A program made the translations under genes and the position numbers. Positions 51,383-60,315 of a DNA stretch of 64,000 bases are shown one piece after another; the first letter of the stretch is position 1, and each line of letters opens with the position of its first letter. A model generated the notes under the pieces. It saw only the letters and a program-made list of their open reading frames with translations, ran no database searches and had not been told where the DNA came from. This stretch comes from Candidatus Heimdallarchaeota archaeon. Lineage in GTDB: Archaea; Asgardarchaeota; Heimdallarchaeia; Heimdallarchaeales; Heimdallarchaeaceae. The stretch covers positions 115,799 to 179,798 of the forward strand of contig JAEOTE010000007.1 of NCBI GenBank assembly GCA_016839945.1, read 5' to 3'.

Positions 51383-52102
51383 TTATTCTTCTTGAATAAC
51401 AAAATCATCTCTTTCTTCAGGGGGCCATCCTCTAGGAGTCGAACCTCCTTTTCTGAAACGAAAGTCACAGTAAGGACCTCCGCCAGCAATAGTCTGTGTT
51501 CGTTTAAATTCTACATTCTTCAGAACATTAAATGGAGCATAATCTGTCATGCAGATATATGGGAGTAACTCTTCTCCTCCATGTTTACTGAAGAACTTTT
51601 GTACAGCACATTCATGGAAATTAACTCCCCAGTCAAATTCTTCTCCATCTCCATCAACAAATACCATTTTCCAATTCTCTGGATATGCTTTTTTTATCAT
51701 CAAATCGATTTTCTTCTTATAGCTGTTCTTAATATAGGAAGAGAATAATAATTTAGATGTTAAGAATTTCATAAGTTTAGATTGTTTGAAAGATTGCCTT
51801 TCTCTTATTTCATACATTATTTGAGCAATATTTCTAACAGAAGATCCTTTCCTTCTTAATACTTTAAATAATGCTAAGATCATAATTGAATCAAAAAAAT
51901 CGTTTAGAGAAAAATTTTCTTTTCCACCAATGTAAGGGACATGAGTTAGAAGAGTCTCTACTTCTTTGATAGTCTCTAAAATAATTGAATCGATTTCACT
52001 AGCTGAATAATAATTGGAAAGAATTTTAGTAACAATCTTAGATGATTTGTTAAATCTTCTAAATAACTTCTTTTTTTTGTAGCTATATTGAGTTTCAGAC
52101 AT
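51383..52102 (-). CDS. ATC-hydrolase-like (L-2-amino-thiazoline-4-carboxylic acid hydrolase) protein
   Basis: A 239-residue protein. The C-terminal region has YICMTDYAPFNVLKN, then RTQTIAGGGPYCDFRFRKGG. The R-T-x-T-I-A-G-G-x-x-x-C-D-F-R motif is the mark of the ATC-hydrolase family. The middle has MYEIRERQSFKQSKLM, also typical. Members open a thiazoline ring to cysteine in some bacteria, but most are uncharacterised. The long basic N terminus (KKKKLFRRF) is not membrane-like. It lies just upstream of the HAD gene and may be in one transcript. Confidence 0.75.
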   Translation of the reverse strand: MSETQYSYKKKKLFRRFNKSSKIVTKILSNYYSASEIDSIILETIKEVETLLTHVPYIGGKENFSLNDFFDSIMILALFKVLRRKGSSVRNIAQIMYEIRERQSFKQSKLMKFLTSKLLFSSYIKNSYKKKIDLMIKKAYPENWKMVFVDGDGEEFDWGVNFHECAVQKFFSKHGGEELLPYICMTDYAPFNVLKNVEFKRTQTIAGGGPYCDFRFRKGGSTPRGWPPEERDDFVIQEE

Positions 52103-52248
52103 AATTGGTATATAGAATCATTCAGTATAATATATTTTTGCCTTAAAGTAATAGAATCTTGAGCTAAATAGGTGATTTACTAAATATGATCCTCAATTTT
52201 GTGCGGAGACTTTTTAAGGAAACATTACCTACCCTTTTTTTGATACAA

Positions 52249-53190
52249 ATGAACAGAATCAATAAAGTTTTGGTAATTATATTGATAACAATCCTATTTA
52301 CATCCAGTAATGTAAGGAGTGCCACAGCACCAAATCTGCTCGAAGTATATACAGGAATAAGTATAACTGGAGACCTTAAACAACAGGCTATTCTTGGAAC
52401 TATGGAGTTTAGTATAGGCAAGGTTTGGTATGATCCTTATACTGATGAAAATCTTGTAGAAATGGCTAGAAATATGACAGATTCAACACCAGACCCACCC
52501 TATAATGTCACGAAACAAATAGCAACTTCTTGGATTGTGGAAGATAATAGAACAGTACTCTTACCAGCTATCAGTTTATACACAGAGACCGTAGAAGACG
52601 CAGTATTAGTTTTCTTAAACATAACGGATTTAACGAACGTTCAAGAAGAAGATTTAATAGTCACATATCATGGAGTGAATTACACTTACATGGACATAGA
52701 TACTATGTCACAGCTTTATGCAAATGTTAGTTTTTTCGTTCTAAGTTTTCTACTTGGAAATGCTCTTGAACTGCAATTAATGCCTTTGTCTAGATATGCA
52801 ATTTCACCTCAAGCAACAATAGGTCAGGAGATTGACTATGGCAATTATACAGGAGAAGTTATGGGATTCAAGGATTTTTATATCAGTGAGACAGAAAAAT
52901 ATGAAGTTATTGAGGTGCATCATGAAGAAGAAACTGTATGGGTTGACTTTGGAGGGATTCCTGAACCATACATATTGGGTGAAACAACTTTCCTTTATGA
53001 AAAACAAACGGGTATTGTCATGTATTGGCTTGAATATAATTCTTCAGCAGATATTTACTATTATTTCAATGCGACAAAAGTTGTTGGAATCGCTCCAGTT
53101 GTATCAGAATTTACAACATCATCCTTAATCTTTCTTAGTACTATTCTAATTGCTATACCAATTATCATATACAGAAAAAAGAAAAAATAA
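52249..53190 (+). CDS. Secreted protein anchored by a C-terminal helix
   Basis: About 313 residues from the ATG at 52249, chosen because the signal peptide (NRINKVLVIILITILFTSSN) begins there; an in-frame ATG at 52186 would place 21 residues before it. The outside domain has N-x-S/T sites but no domain that I recognise. A helix near the C terminus (SLIFLSTILIAIPIIIY) ends in RKKKK. Topology matches the proteins at 33692 and 58405. Its stop codon is immediately followed on the other strand by the end of the next gene. Confidence 0.7.
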   Translation: MNRINKVLVIILITILFTSSNVRSATAPNLLEVYTGISITGDLKQQAILGTMEFSIGKVWYDPYTDENLVEMARNMTDSTPDPPYNVTKQIATSWIVEDNRTVLLPAISLYTETVEDAVLVFLNITDLTNVQEEDLIVTYHGVNYTYMDIDTMSQLYANVSFFVLSFLLGNALELQLMPLSRYAISPQATIGQEIDYGNYTGEVMGFKDFYISETEKYEVIEVHHEEETVWVDFGGIPEPYILGETTFLYEKQTGIVMYWLEYNSSADIYYYFNATKVVGIAPVVSEFTTSSLIFLSTILIAIPIIIYRKKKK

Positions 53191-54762
53191 TCATTTTTCT
53201 ATTTCTTTTTTTTTTCTTATTAAAATCACTTCTAAACTTATGAGTGATGAAAAAATAATCAATGTACTAGTTAAACTATATTCCACCGATTTCGTTGTTG
53301 TTTCAAAAGTTTCATCTGAAAACTCTATTTCATATATAACATATTTCAATTGATCTTCAGCTAAGTTTATCGGCATATAAGGAGCAGGTTCTCCAGCCAT
53401 AACATCATCTTCCGAAAGTACATTTATGCCACTAACATAACCTTGTGGACTTACAGGAGTTAAGAAATGTATTGGATCACCATCTTCTTCTGATCCAAAA
53501 ATAGGTAAGAGTATTTCAACAGATACAGCTGAAGTTGAATTAGCAAAGGGACTACATTCGATTTCATATAAATCAAAATGACCAGAAGCATCATCCCAAT
53601 GGGATATGTTGAAGAAGATTATATCACTGGGATCTTCAGTGGGATTTATACCTGCACGAGTTATATTAGCTCTAATGGTTGAAAACACCACATGAGTTCC
53701 AAAGGGGTTAACCCTGCAAACTAACATCTCAGATGTAGCACTTTGTAAGCTGTTTGCTTCCTTCCCGAGAATTAAGATTAAATCACTTATATGAGTATCC
53801 CCCTCTTCTTGTTGAATTTCTAAATGTATTAGCAAATCATCTCTGTCATTAGCAAAAGAACAAGTTACTGTTTTTGTTTTAGGATCTGCAGAATTTAGTA
53901 AGGATCCAGCAGCTGTTTTACAAATGAGTACAGTAGGGACAGGATAGGAAGGTACACTATCCCAAAAATACTCTTCTTTCTTACCATCAAGAACATATTC
54001 AAGTTTAGATGTGAAATGAGATTTCAAGATTACTTCAGATAATTGAGTCATATCACCAGGATACACTAACTCAATTGGCACTCCAGTATCATGATTGATA
54101 GATAATCTGAGATAATTGAAATTATTAACAACAGTGCTGAAATTAGGTCGATTAGTCAAATCTTTGACTTTGTTGCCCCACACTTGGAAAACAACAGCTA
54201 CTGAATCACCATCATCGAATTCCCATTCTGAATCTAAGTCACTCTCAGGATATCGAATATCATCAACGATCACATAAAACTCATCTTCTCCCACATCAGT
54301 TTGTTGCACATTTACATCTTCATAACCACCAAGATCAGTATCAAAAGCAACATGAGTGATATTAACATAAGCAACATCCCTAGCTTCACGAAGAGATGAA
54401 TCTACAATTATACCATCGAAGATACCATTGTTTCCAATGAAGATTATCTCTAGCCCATAAACAACAATATCCTGTTTGGGGATATAGATCCCGATGTATA
54501 GTTTTGAATCATTATAAGCAAAATAAGCAAGTAGTACAATAGTCTCACCAGTTCTATCCATATTATCAAGAGTAATAGTTATTGGTGTAAGATCAGACCA
54601 TTGAGAAAAACCACCATCTAAGGTAAGATAATCAATCTCTGGTGCAACATACTCCCACTTCGATGCTAATCCACTACTAACTTCTATTCTCATAACAAAC
54701 AATGTTGTTACTAAAGCTAGAATTAGGAAGATAGAAAAGAAATATTTGTTCGATGATTTCAT
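53191..54762 (-). CDS. Anchored surface protein with CBM9/DOMON-like beta domain
   Basis: About 523 residues from the ATG at 54762 (TTG and GTG codons lie in frame just upstream). After a signal peptide (YFFSIFLILALVTTLFVM) comes a beta-rich domain: EIDYLTLDGGFSQWSDLTPI, then LLAYFAYNDSKLYIGIYIPK, then GLEIIFIGNNGIFDGI. This is the DGxxxxW and NxxxLYV pattern of CBM9-like and DOMON domains, which bind sugars or haem. A second beta domain (LDGKKEEYFWDSVPSYPVPT and onward) resembles it. A C-terminal helix (STLIIFSSLISLEVILI) ends in RKKKEIEK. Ligand unknown. Confidence 0.7.
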   Translation of the reverse strand: MKSSNKYFFSIFLILALVTTLFVMRIEVSSGLASKWEYVAPEIDYLTLDGGFSQWSDLTPITITLDNMDRTGETIVLLAYFAYNDSKLYIGIYIPKQDIVVYGLEIIFIGNNGIFDGIIVDSSLREARDVAYVNITHVAFDTDLGGYEDVNVQQTDVGEDEFYVIVDDIRYPESDLDSEWEFDDGDSVAVVFQVWGNKVKDLTNRPNFSTVVNNFNYLRLSINHDTGVPIELVYPGDMTQLSEVILKSHFTSKLEYVLDGKKEEYFWDSVPSYPVPTVLICKTAAGSLLNSADPKTKTVTCSFANDRDDLLIHLEIQQEEGDTHISDLILILGKEANSLQSATSEMLVCRVNPFGTHVVFSTIRANITRAGINPTEDPSDIIFFNISHWDDASGHFDLYEIECSPFANSTSAVSVEILLPIFGSEEDGDPIHFLTPVSPQGYVSGINVLSEDDVMAGEPAPYMPINLAEDQLKYVIYEIEFSDETFETTTKSVEYSLTSTLIIFSSLISLEVILIRKKKEIEK

Positions 54763-54918
54763 TCTTATCACCAACAGTCTTATCTAGATACTTATACATT
54801 GGGACATTTAAATCATTGGTGAAAAATAAGAATTCATAGAAAATTTATAAGTGTTTTAAAATGCCTTTAAATGTTAAAATCATTTAATAACAAAATTAAC
54901 TTTTAAGGAAGTAAAAAA

Positions 54919-55227
54919 ATGGCACATGATGTAAAAATAACAGTTGTAAAGCAGTTTGGACCAAAGGATATCATAGGAGAAGAATTCATTCGTGAATCAG
55001 GGAGACCAATAACAAAATGCTATATGAAGGAAGGCAGAGAATTTCAAGTAAAAGAAACAGGTGACATGCCAGATGATTTCTGTCATCACGCTTGGTATGG
55101 CATATACAAGAATGTTAATCTGCTTAGATATGGGGCAAAGTTTGAAGATTGGACTGGTGAAGATACAATCTATGGAGTTTGTCCAGATGGAATAAGACCT
55201 GTGATTTTTAAGATAGAAAGAATCTGA
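54919..55227 (+). CDS. TIGR04076-family small protein
   Basis: A 102-residue soluble protein. Family features are the N-terminal VKITVVK strand, C35 before an EGREF (x-G-x-x-F) turn, DDFCHHAWYGIYKNV (C-HHAW, conserved FC..AW) and a C-terminal VCPDGIRPVIFKIERI (CPDG..PV.F..ER). The three or four conserved cysteines may bind metal. Function of the family is unknown. ATG with AAGGAAG nine bases upstream. It is convergent with the serine hydrolase gene, one base apart. Confidence 0.85.
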   Translation: MAHDVKITVVKQFGPKDIIGEEFIRESGRPITKCYMKEGREFQVKETGDMPDDFCHHAWYGIYKNVNLLRYGAKFEDWTGEDTIYGVCPDGIRPVIFKIERI

Positions 55228-55228
55228 G

Positions 55229-57181
55229 CTAAGCGTAGAATGAACCTAAAATATTCCAATGGATCATCCACCAAACGAACACGATGGATATAGCAGCTAT
55301 TATCGAAGCGTTTATTCTGATATTAATAGATCCTTGTTTTTTTATCCAAAGGAACATAATTAATCCAATTAAGACTAGAAGACTAAATGCTAAAATATAA
55401 GGTATAACAAGAAGTACTCGCGTAATTGGGAAGACAGCTTCTGTTACCAGCAGAATTCCAGAAAAACCACCATACAAGACTATAAAACCTATGAATCCCC
55501 ATCCAGTAATTAATGTTGCAAGTTTTGTGAATCTCTCAATTTTTGTTTCTGGTAAATATTTCTCTTCTTTCATGATTTTCCTTCTTATTGGTAAATATGC
55601 CAAAGAGATCAGTATAGTTAGAACTATAACCGAACAAATACTCCAAGCAATTGGAGGATTATCAGCACCACTTAATCTTTCTAATGCATTCGCTGGAACA
55701 TGACTATAAAACATGTGAGTTATCTTTCCTTCAGTATCTTCTTTAAACGCTAAGTAGAAACCATACTCTGGTTCTCTAAATAGCAACTCACCTACCTGTA
55801 CATATTGAATTCCAGAAACAACTAGATATCCATCTTTATCTATAGTTACATGTTTGTATTCGATAAGATAATTTATCACAGCAGGAGTACTATAAGGACC
55901 ACGTGTCCATCTGTAGTTTCCAATGAATTTCTTGCCAGTTTGTTTAAAATTGGGATCAGGTTCTAATTCTGAAATTGGTTCAGCAGGATAAAAATAGTCC
56001 ATAAATTCGTAAACCACATCCCAAATTGGATCGATATGATATGCATTATAACTTACAAAAAATCCAATCTGCTCTTCGGGTATTAGTACTAACTCAGATC
56101 GGGTGTAGGAAACAGAACCTCCATGATTTAGTATTCTTTTTCCATTTATTGTCAATTCAAAAAATCCATGGGCGAATCCATCAAGATTAGGATGGTGAGA
56201 GAAATGACGTGTATGCATTTCTTGAGTAGTTGCTTCTTCTAGAATACGGTTAGAATTGAAACTACCATTATTGAGATGAGCTCGCATAAAATAACTAATA
56301 TCTAGAGCTGTTGTTTTTAATGATCCTGCTGGATCATATCCCATACCATATGGATCAATGACTAAAGGGTGTAGATTAGAGTTTTTATCTATTGAATACT
56401 CTGTTACAAGATCTTCTTCTAAACCAGCAGATAAATAATTCCAAAATGTTGAACGTTTCATTCCAAGGGGAGTTAGTATTTTTTCTTCTACATATGGGGG
56501 AAAAGGTTTTCCTGCTATTTCTCCGACAATGTAACCTGCTAAAGAAGCACCATAATTGGAATAAGCTGATACTTCTCCCGGCGGTCGAACGCATTTAGGC
56601 ATATACTCTATGAGAAAATCTTCTAATGAGAGATAAATATCTTTGTTAAATGACCCAGTATAAAAGAAATAGTCTTCAAAACCCAGACTATGACTCATAA
56701 GATCATACATAGTTATGGGACCATAAGGCATTGGAATTTTGAACGCTGTAAGATAGTTATTAATATCTACATCAAGATCTAGAAGACCTTGTTCATAGAG
56801 TTGCATGACAGCTGTCCAAGTGAATAGTTTAGAAACTGATGCTATTCGAAATATAGTTGAATTTGGAGAAACAGCTTTAGATTCCTCTATGTTTGCATAA
56901 CCATATCCTTTGAGATACAATATATCGGTTGCATTAACAACTGATAAAGTAACACCAGGAAGAGTATAATCAATTATTTGATTCTCTAAAAGGTTATCAA
57001 AAAACAGTTGTAGTTCTGTTTCATTGTTGGGATCTTTGACGAGTGTTGGTTGATGGTTGTTATTTTTAAAACTTAAATCATTAAGAGATGAGTTATTATA
57101 GTATTCAGCATTTGTATTGGAAAGGAATGGAATGGAAATTATACTAAGAATAAAAAAGCAAATGAAGATTATTTTTTTCAT
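55229..57181 (-). CDS. Beta-lactamase-fold (class C) serine hydrolase with membrane tail
   Basis: A 650-residue protein. A signal peptide (KKIIFICFFILSIISIPFLS) is followed by a beta-lactamase/penicillin-binding-like domain with the SVSK nucleophile motif (115-118), YSNYGASLAGYIVG (YxN) and a later HGG, so all three catalytic blocks are present. After about residue 500 there are four membrane helices (ICSVIVLTILISLAYLP and others), with the C terminus at FYA. Similar proteins hydrolyse D-peptides or esters outside the cell. The substrate in an archaeon without murein is unclear. Confidence 0.88.
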   Translation of the reverse strand: MKKIIFICFFILSIISIPFLSNTNAEYYNNSSLNDLSFKNNNHQPTLVKDPNNETELQLFFDNLLENQIIDYTLPGVTLSVVNATDILYLKGYGYANIEESKAVSPNSTIFRIASVSKLFTWTAVMQLYEQGLLDLDVDINNYLTAFKIPMPYGPITMYDLMSHSLGFEDYFFYTGSFNKDIYLSLEDFLIEYMPKCVRPPGEVSAYSNYGASLAGYIVGEIAGKPFPPYVEEKILTPLGMKRSTFWNYLSAGLEEDLVTEYSIDKNSNLHPLVIDPYGMGYDPAGSLKTTALDISYFMRAHLNNGSFNSNRILEEATTQEMHTRHFSHHPNLDGFAHGFFELTINGKRILNHGGSVSYTRSELVLIPEEQIGFFVSYNAYHIDPIWDVVYEFMDYFYPAEPISELEPDPNFKQTGKKFIGNYRWTRGPYSTPAVINYLIEYKHVTIDKDGYLVVSGIQYVQVGELLFREPEYGFYLAFKEDTEGKITHMFYSHVPANALERLSGADNPPIAWSICSVIVLTILISLAYLPIRRKIMKEEKYLPETKIERFTKLATLITGWGFIGFIVLYGGFSGILLVTEAVFPITRVLLVIPYILAFSLLVLIGLIMFLWIKKQGSINIRINASIIAAISIVFVWWMIHWNILGSFYA

Positions 57182-57384
57182 TTTTACACCAATACAGAAA
57201 ATCAGCCACTTACATTTATAAAATTTTGCAAAAACAGTATAAACTTCAAAATAGAAAGGTAGCTTAATAAGTGCTCAAGAGTGATTGAGAAAGATTAAGA
57301 TTAAAATTTATTCTTAACTTTTATAGGAGTTAAAGAAGTCTATTTATTGTGTATGATTAAACATAGAAGGGTGTATATTCAGAA

Positions 57385-57390
57385 AAGGAG
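57385..57390 (+). promoter_or_regulatory. Shine-Dalgarno site of the second GNAT gene
   Basis: AAGGAG nine bases before the ATG at 57400 is a clean ribosome site that fixes this start. Confidence 0.55.
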
Positions 57391-57399
57391 TAAGTAATC

Positions 57400-58197
57400 A
57401 TGAATGATGATTTAAAAAATCAGAGAATAAAATTGATTGAAGACAACATTTCTGCCCTTTTAGCGAATTGGAAAGATTTAGAAGGTGCTGAATTTATTCA
57501 TGATTCTACAAAAATTCAACTTGTTACAGGTATGCCCTTCGCTTTCCTAAATTCAATTGCAAATACAAATTTTACTGGGAGTAATATTGAAAAGCAAATA
57601 GAAGATACGTTAGTTCCATATAGAACAAAAAAAGTTCCTGTCCTTTGGTGGATTGGACCAAATTCAAAGCCTGATGATTTAGATATTTATCTTGAAGATT
57701 TAAATTTCAAAAAAGGAGATGAACCACCGGGCATGTATATGAATCTAAAAAAATTAGACTTATCCTATAAGAGAATACCTGAACTTAGAGTAGAACTGGT
57801 CCAAAATGAAAAACATGTAGAAGATTGGGTTTCAGCATTCATTGCAGGTTTAGGTGGTACAGAAAATCAAAAGAAACATTTCTTTAAATCAGAAATGGCT
57901 TTACTTCAAAAAAGTGATTATGTCAGATTTATTGGTTATTGGAATGAGGAACCAGTAACAACATCTGCTTTAATTCTTGATGAAAATGTTGCAGGGGTAT
58001 ATTTAGTTGTTACTAAGCCTGACCATAGAGGTAAAGGATTAGGTACTGCTATAACAATTGCTGCTCTTAAAAACGTATATGAGAGAGGTTATCAAGAAGC
58101 AATATTACAGAGTTCTCAAATGGGGTATAACATATACAGAAGGATAGGATTTGAAGAATACTGCAAATTCAAATGGTATTTCTACAGATTTGAATAG
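57400..58197 (+). CDS. GNAT-family N-acetyltransferase
   Basis: A 265-residue protein. The C-terminal half is a GNAT fold: NEEPVTTSALIL, VYLVVTKPDHRGKGLGTAIT (motif A, with the acetyl-CoA loop HRGKGLGT) and GYNIYRRIGFEEY (motif B). The N-terminal half (about 120 residues, with a VLWWIGPNSKPDDLDIYL stretch) is probably a second, degenerate GNAT-like domain. Substrate unknown. The start is fixed by the SD AAGGAG. It stands alone, 207 bases before the next gene. Confidence 0.83.
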   Translation: MNDDLKNQRIKLIEDNISALLANWKDLEGAEFIHDSTKIQLVTGMPFAFLNSIANTNFTGSNIEKQIEDTLVPYRTKKVPVLWWIGPNSKPDDLDIYLEDLNFKKGDEPPGMYMNLKKLDLSYKRIPELRVELVQNEKHVEDWVSAFIAGLGGTENQKKHFFKSEMALLQKSDYVRFIGYWNEEPVTTSALILDENVAGVYLVVTKPDHRGKGLGTAITIAALKNVYERGYQEAILQSSQMGYNIYRRIGFEEYCKFKWYFYRFE

Positions 58198-58404
58198 TAG
58201 ATGTTTTGTTAATCTTGGTTGAAAAAAGAGAAAAAAGAGAATTTCTAATAGAAGATAAAACCTAGCCAATTCCAATATCAGTGTTAAGAATTGAATTTCT
58301 AGTAATTATTGCATCATTTAGTAAAATGATCTGTTTATCAAAGAGGATTAAAACATAAAGAGAGAAACAGTACTAACTCTGAAAAGGTATAAATAGAAGG
58401 TAAA
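58198..58404. other. Intergenic region before the secreted-protein gene
   Basis: This stretch contains GAATTTCTA twice and a small perfect hairpin (ATCATTT-AGTA-AAATGAT, 58313-58330). TATAAATA at 58388-58395 sits only about 13 bases before the GTG at 58405. I see no gene or RNA here. Confidence 0.4.
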
Positions 58405-59367
58405 GTGAATATCAAGTTGATAACCTTGTTGAAAAAGAAATTATTTCTAGATATTATTTTATGCGGATTATTAGTAACTATATTATTAGGATCCTATTTT
58501 GTTAGTTCTGAAACAACACAAGGTGACCAATGTTGGGGTACTATAAAAGATACTTACACGTACATGCATGATTTCGATTATTATAACTATAAAAAAGATA
58601 ATCCATTGACTAAAATCAGGGAGGAAATAACTTTCTGGGATGTTAAGAGTGAAGGGAATAACATATCATTTCGAACAGACTTAAAGGAAATTTTCTTAGG
58701 TATAGTAAACTGTGAGAGTGAAGAATGCTATGATGAATATCGAGAAGCATGGAAGTATGATAGCGTAACAGATAGTTTTGAAGTTACTTATAGATATGAT
58801 AATATATCTCAGAAATTAGGATTTGTAGACCCACTCAATAACGAATCAGATTTCTTGGAATTAAATGTAGATATACCTCTGAATCCTGTCGAACTTGGTA
58901 TTTACCTCATAAATTATTGGGGTGGTTTGGGATTTACTTTCCTTCCTGTATCACATTATAATTTTTCTTTTATGCCGGATTTTAGTATTTATGAAGAAGC
59001 TTATTCTGATTTTGAGATTAGTTTTAGTGAAATATTCAAATTTAAAAGAAAGAAATTTGAAGGATATAGTTATGAGTTTTCTTATACCTATGAAGATCAA
59101 ATCTATGAAGGACTTAATTTCAAGCAAGAATTGTACACTAAATTTTCTTACAATATCCAAGGAGTTCTTTATCATTTTTATCATCATGATAAGTATTTTG
59201 AAGGAAGTTCTTCATCATATGAATTGACAAGAGAAAGTTTTTTGGATTATTCAATTGAAACTTATGATGATAGTTTGGTTATTGCTACTTTTTCTGCTGT
59301 ATATGGAATAAGTGGAATCTTAGTATTTGTTATTGTTCTTATTGGCAGGAAAAAAAAACAAACTTGA
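58405..59367 (+). CDS. Secreted protein anchored by a C-terminal helix
   Basis: A 320-residue protein with a signal peptide (FLDIILCGLLVTILLGSYFV), an outside domain rich in Y, F, D and E with some N-x-S/T sites, a pair of cysteines (NCESEEC), and a C-terminal helix (VYGISGILVFVIVLIG) ending RKKKQT. The design is like the genes at 33692 and 52249. The start given is GTG at 58405 (GAAGGT upstream), but the TATA box at 58388-58395 would predict transcription starting near 58417, so the TTG codons at 58417 or later could be used instead. No family recognised. Confidence 0.65.
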   Translation: MNIKLITLLKKKLFLDIILCGLLVTILLGSYFVSSETTQGDQCWGTIKDTYTYMHDFDYYNYKKDNPLTKIREEITFWDVKSEGNNISFRTDLKEIFLGIVNCESEECYDEYREAWKYDSVTDSFEVTYRYDNISQKLGFVDPLNNESDFLELNVDIPLNPVELGIYLINYWGGLGFTFLPVSHYNFSFMPDFSIYEEAYSDFEISFSEIFKFKRKKFEGYSYEFSYTYEDQIYEGLNFKQELYTKFSYNIQGVLYHFYHHDKYFEGSSSSYELTRESFLDYSIETYDDSLVIATFSAVYGISGILVFVIVLIGRKKKQT

Positions 59368-59441
59368 ACCGCAATTGAATTTCTCAAAAATTGTTTATTT
59401 TGAAGGAAGATTTAATAGATAAACAAGATTCTGTTTTATTT

Positions 59442-60224
59442 ATGCCGTTTGTAGATAATAAAGGAATAAAAATACATTATCAAGTTGAAGGAAAAGGTTA
59501 TCCAATAATATTAATAACAGGTTTTCAAGGATCAATTGAAGACTGGTATAAATCCAATTATGTTGTTTCACTAAAGCAAAAATATCAACTTATACTGATT
59601 GATAAAAGAGGACATGGGAAAAGTGACAAACCTCACAATCCTGAGGACTATATACAAGAGAAACTTGCATCAGATATTATAGCAGTTATGGATGAGTTAG
59701 AAATTGAGAAAGCACATTTCTGGGGATATTCGTTTGGAGGATATATTGGGATAATTCTAGCTAAATATAATCCGGAAAGGTTTCACACATTTATATTTGG
59801 AGGAGTTTCTCCTCAAGAAATACAAGAAGAACAGCAAGAAAGAATGAATATGTTCTTTAATTCTATGAAAGAAGGTCTTAAAGGATATATTGACTTTCAT
59901 GATAAACATGGAATTGAAATAACTCCTGAATATAGAAAAGAGATAGAGAGTTGGGACTTTGATGCACTAAATGCAGCAACTAGGAGTGAAGATATATTTC
60001 AAAACATGGAGCCACAATTACTGCAACTAGATGCACCTGTTTTATTCTATGCGGGAGAAAATGATGAATGGTATCATCATCCAAGACAAGTAGAATTTAG
60101 CAAGAAAATGAAAAATGCTAAAGTAGTTGGAATTCCTGACCATGGTCATGGAGTTAATAGAGAAAAAGATTTAGTTCTACCGCGCGTACTAGAGTTTCTG
60201 GAAAATGTAGAAGAAAATATGTGA
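59442..60224 (+). CDS. Alpha/beta hydrolase, tandem copy 1
   Basis: About 260 residues from the ATG at 59442, chosen because the paralogue at 60316 begins with the same MPFV. The earlier in-frame TTG at 59391 adds 17 residues with no counterpart. Motifs are DKRGHGKSDKP (oxyanion region), the nucleophile elbow WGYSFGGYIG, the acid in YAGENDEWYH and the histidine in PDHGHGV. It hydrolyses an ester, epoxide or similar bond; substrate unknown. It is one of a tandem pair. Confidence 0.88.
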   Translation: MPFVDNKGIKIHYQVEGKGYPIILITGFQGSIEDWYKSNYVVSLKQKYQLILIDKRGHGKSDKPHNPEDYIQEKLASDIIAVMDELEIEKAHFWGYSFGGYIGIILAKYNPERFHTFIFGGVSPQEIQEEQQERMNMFFNSMKEGLKGYIDFHDKHGIEITPEYRKEIESWDFDALNAATRSEDIFQNMEPQLLQLDAPVLFYAGENDEWYHHPRQVEFSKKMKNAKVVGIPDHGHGVNREKDLVLPRVLEFLENVEENM

Positions 60225-60280
60225 GTTTACAAAAAAATAAATTGAATAAAAACCTGATAGAAAAACTTTCATTTAAAAAA

Positions 60281-60290
60281 ATACATTTAA
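60281..60290 (+). promoter_or_regulatory. TATA-like box of tandem hydrolase copy 2
   Basis: ATACATTTAA is centred about 30 bases before the ATG at 60316, so copy 2 has its own promoter and a near-leaderless start rather than being read only from copy 1. Confidence 0.4.
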
Positions 60291-60315
60291 GAAGGTTTAT
60301 GCTACTTATCATTTT

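Noticed and set aside
58313-58330. Small hairpin as terminator of the second GNAT gene
   Set aside because: It lies about 115 bases after the stop, has only seven base pairs and no U tract behind it.
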